From NCBI GenBank assembly GCA_002428415.1, contig DIWI01000097.1, positions 1 through 23,864 on the forward strand: a stretch of 23,864 nt of DNA. Reading direction: 5' to 3'. Origin of the DNA: Clostridiaceae bacterium UBA6110 (lineage in GTDB: Bacteria; Bacillota; Clostridia; Clostridiales; Clostridiaceae). The notes beneath the pieces were generated by a model that was given only the letters and a program-made list of their open reading frames with translations, searched no databases and was not told the origin of the DNA. Below, piece by piece: positions 22,349 through 23,864 of this stretch. The position numbers were made by a program, and so were the translations under genes. The number at the start of each line of letters is the position of its first letter. Within the stretch, counting starts at the first letter, position 1.

Positions 22349-22381
22349 TCTGATCTATTTGAATACTGTCTAATCAGGAAA

Positions 22382-22571
22382 ATGGGCCGTGAAGCAGATA
22401 CCATTTTTATGACAAGAGAGAATATAGGAGAATTGCAGGTCGATGCTGTTGTTGAGCCTTCATGCATCCCTGCAAGTTCCAAAGCCGGAGGGTTTCATGA
22501 TAAAGGAACCGGTGCATCGCCGTATACAAGGTAAGGCAAAGGGATTTCCGGGCATGACATTACTGCTCTGA
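22382..22571 (+). pseudogene. Probable relic of a macro-domain gene
   Basis: A 50-codon ORF (22382-22534) reads IFMTRENIGELQVDAVVEPS... then AGGFHDKGTG. This resembles the start of ADP-ribose-binding macro domains (DITKL-VDAIVNAAN...GGG), but the key Asn-Ala-Ala-Asn is lost (EPSC). In the next frame, from 22530, GKAKGFPGMT recalls a later macro segment, then stops at 22569. The rest of the roughly 170-residue domain is missing. It is read as a truncated, frameshifted remnant; the weak AGGA before the ATG leaves a small translated protein possible. The rest of the 22349-22698 gap shows nothing else I can support. Confidence 0.35.
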
Positions 22572-22698
22572 CAATGGTGAATGGACAGTCTCATTAGCCC
22601 TCCAGGGACTCAAATGTATGACACGACTCATACTATATGGTAAACTATATTTGGAATATTAAGAAAAATCTCATGATTATGTCTGAGGTATTGAGCTA

Positions 22699-23193
22699 TT
22701 AAAAGTCAGAACCTATGAGTGCTTCGACTGCCTTGTGGCAGCCAAGAGTCAGCGCCTCTTCTATCGGGGTAGCCTGGTCATCGATTTCGGTCCTCGCGTT
22801 CCTGTCAGCGCCGTAGTTCAGGAGAAACCTTATGGCTTCAGGATCATTTTGCGAGGCAGCATAATGCAGAGGCGTATAGTCGTTTATGCCCCGCATATTA
22901 ATATCAGCTCCATGTTGAAGCAGCAGCCTTATAATCTTGAACTTGTCAGGTCTGTCGGTGGATAATGCTGCGAGGATGCTTGGGTAGCTTCCATCAAAAT
23001 AGTTCGGGTCTGCTCCAAGCGAAAGCAGTTTACCCACAAAACTTAACGGACTGTGGTAGATGGCATATTCAAGGATGTTGCCAAACACCTCATCATCGAT
23101 ATCGTTAGGGAAACTCTGCGGGTATCCCAGTGCTTTCATCAGGTTTTCAAGGTCTCCGGTCACAAAAGACTTGTGAATATCTATGCTGTTCAT
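22699..23193 (-). CDS. Ankyrin repeat protein
   Basis: A 164-residue soluble protein. At least three ankyrin repeats are visible: LEYAIYHSPLSFVGKLLSLGADPN, DKFKIIRLLLQHGADINMRGINDYTPLHYAA, and DPEAIRFLLNYGADRNARTEI, ending in TPIEEALTLGCHKAVEALI as a cap. Such repeats mediate protein contacts; the partner is unknown. ATG at 23193 is chosen because GGAGG lies 5 nt upstream; the ATG at 23205 overlaps that site. No signal peptide, so likely intracellular. Divergent from the DODA-like gene 109 bp away. Confidence 0.9.
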   Translation of the reverse strand: MNSIDIHKSFVTGDLENLMKALGYPQSFPNDIDDEVFGNILEYAIYHSPLSFVGKLLSLGADPNYFDGSYPSILAALSTDRPDKFKIIRLLLQHGADINMRGINDYTPLHYAASQNDPEAIRFLLNYGADRNARTEIDDQATPIEEALTLGCHKAVEALIGSDF

Positions 23194-23302
23194 TTTAGCC
23201 TCCATTAGTATATTGTTAATGCTTATTATTGTCTTCTCCAGTTTACCACACTGATGGGAGAAGTTTCACGTACAGGAATCAAACATCGGAAGGAACGTGG
23301 AT

Positions 23303-23864
23303 ATGGAAACTGAAAGAAAAAGGATGCCTGCAATATTTGCAGGGCACGGATCTCCAATGAACGCAATTCTGGACAATGAGTATACAGCGGTCTGGGAGAA
23401 GCTCGGCAGGGAGATTGAAAGGCCTGAACTCATCTTATCAGTGTCAGCGCACTGGTATACCCATGGCACTTGGGTCAACGATTCAGAAAAACCCAAACAG
23501 ATATACGATATGTACGGATTTCCTGAAGAACTCTACCGGCTAAAGTATGAGGCCAGGGGTTCCAAAGCGCTTTCAGGAAGGATCCTCGATCTCCTTGGAC
23601 ATGGTGTCAGTGTTGACAACAGCTGGGGAATCGACCATGGAACCTGGTCAGTGCTATGTAAAATGTACCCTGAGGCTGATATCCCAGTGGTTCAGCTCAG
23701 CATAGACGCCGATTCGAGTCCCGAAAGGCACTATGAAATCGGGAAAATGCTGACTAAGCTCAGGGATGAGGGCGTGATGATATTCGGTTCTGGAAACATT
23801 GTCCATAACCTGGGCAGGATCAGCTGGGATATGGATGGCGGCGAGAGCTGGGCTGTGGAATTCG
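23303..23864 (+). CDS. DODA-type extradiol dioxygenase (LigB superfamily, YgiD-like), 3'-truncated
   Basis: The first 187 codons of an extradiol aromatic-ring-opening dioxygenase of the 4,5-DOPA dioxygenase type, cut by the window end. Metal-binding histidines are visible in FAGHGSPMN, SVSAHWYTHGTW and GSGNIVHNLG, with a further active-site His in WGIDHGTWSVL. Family members usually have about 260 residues, so some 70 are missing. They open catechols using O2; in an apparent anaerobe the native role is unclear. AAGGA lies about 8-12 nt upstream of ATG 23303. Confidence 0.9.
   Translation, partial: METERKRMPAIFAGHGSPMNAILDNEYTAVWEKLGREIERPELILSVSAHWYTHGTWVNDSEKPKQIYDMYGFPEELYRLKYEARGSKALSGRILDLLGHGVSVDNSWGIDHGTWSVLCKMYPEADIPVVQLSIDADSSPERHYEIGKMLTKLRDEGVMIFGSGNIVHNLGRISWDMDGGESWAVEF

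Noticed and set aside
22069..22482. Minus-strand 137-codon frame over the end of the aminotransferase gene
   Set aside because: It lies antisense to strongly conserved coding sequence, has no ribosome binding site and shows no family features.

Overview
The window looks like chromosomal DNA from a low-to-mid GC, anaerobic Gram-positive of the Clostridia. The reasons are strong GGAGG-type ribosome binding sites, heavy AGG (Arg) and ATA (Ile) codon use, TTG and GTG starts set by those sites, and many ferredoxin-type Fe-S proteins. An RsgI-like membrane protein, a clostridial CarD-like regulator and a thioredoxin-type ArsC point the same way. Genus cannot be fixed from sequence alone. No insertion sequence, integrase, CRISPR array, tRNA or rRNA was seen.

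Layout, left to right. (1) 1-3058: the 3' part of htpG (Hsp90) with a terminator, a DUF7000-like protein and an AHSA1/SRPBCC-fold protein. (2) 3343-6314: a tight three-gene redox operon with a cysteine-motif flavoprotein, an aldo/keto reductase fused to two [4Fe-4S] motifs, and a MATE exporter. (3) 6425-9351: a histidine phosphatase, then a divergent marR/carD-like pair sharing palindromic operators, then recA with its own terminator. (4) 9352-11425: a gene-free stretch carrying a promoter, a terminator and matching 5'/3' ends that fit a structured RNA of about 330 nt. Facing it is a minus-strand operon encoding a cytidylate-kinase-like/PD-(D/E)XK-like fusion protein and an Hpt-like phosphoribosyltransferase that lacks key purine-site residues. 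(5) 11703-14419: a secreted zinc phospholipase C-like protein, a tandem PhnB/VOC protein and an orphan RsgI-like membrane protein. (6) 14980-18369: a DUF362 ferredoxin-like protein coupled to a small esterase, then a DEAD-box helicase with a long structured leader. (7) 18603-23864: HtrA protease, ArsC-type reductase, a lipoprotein of unknown function, a PLP aminotransferase, a probable macro-domain relic, an ankyrin protein, and the start of a DODA-type dioxygenase cut by the window end.

The best candidate for something undescribed is the recA-distal region (9555-11425): a predicted structured RNA convergent with a kinase / nuclease-fold / altered-phosphoribosyltransferase operon. The cleanest regulatory architecture is the marR/carD intergenic region, where one palindrome holds the -35 hexamers of both divergent promoters and a second palindrome lies at the carD start site.
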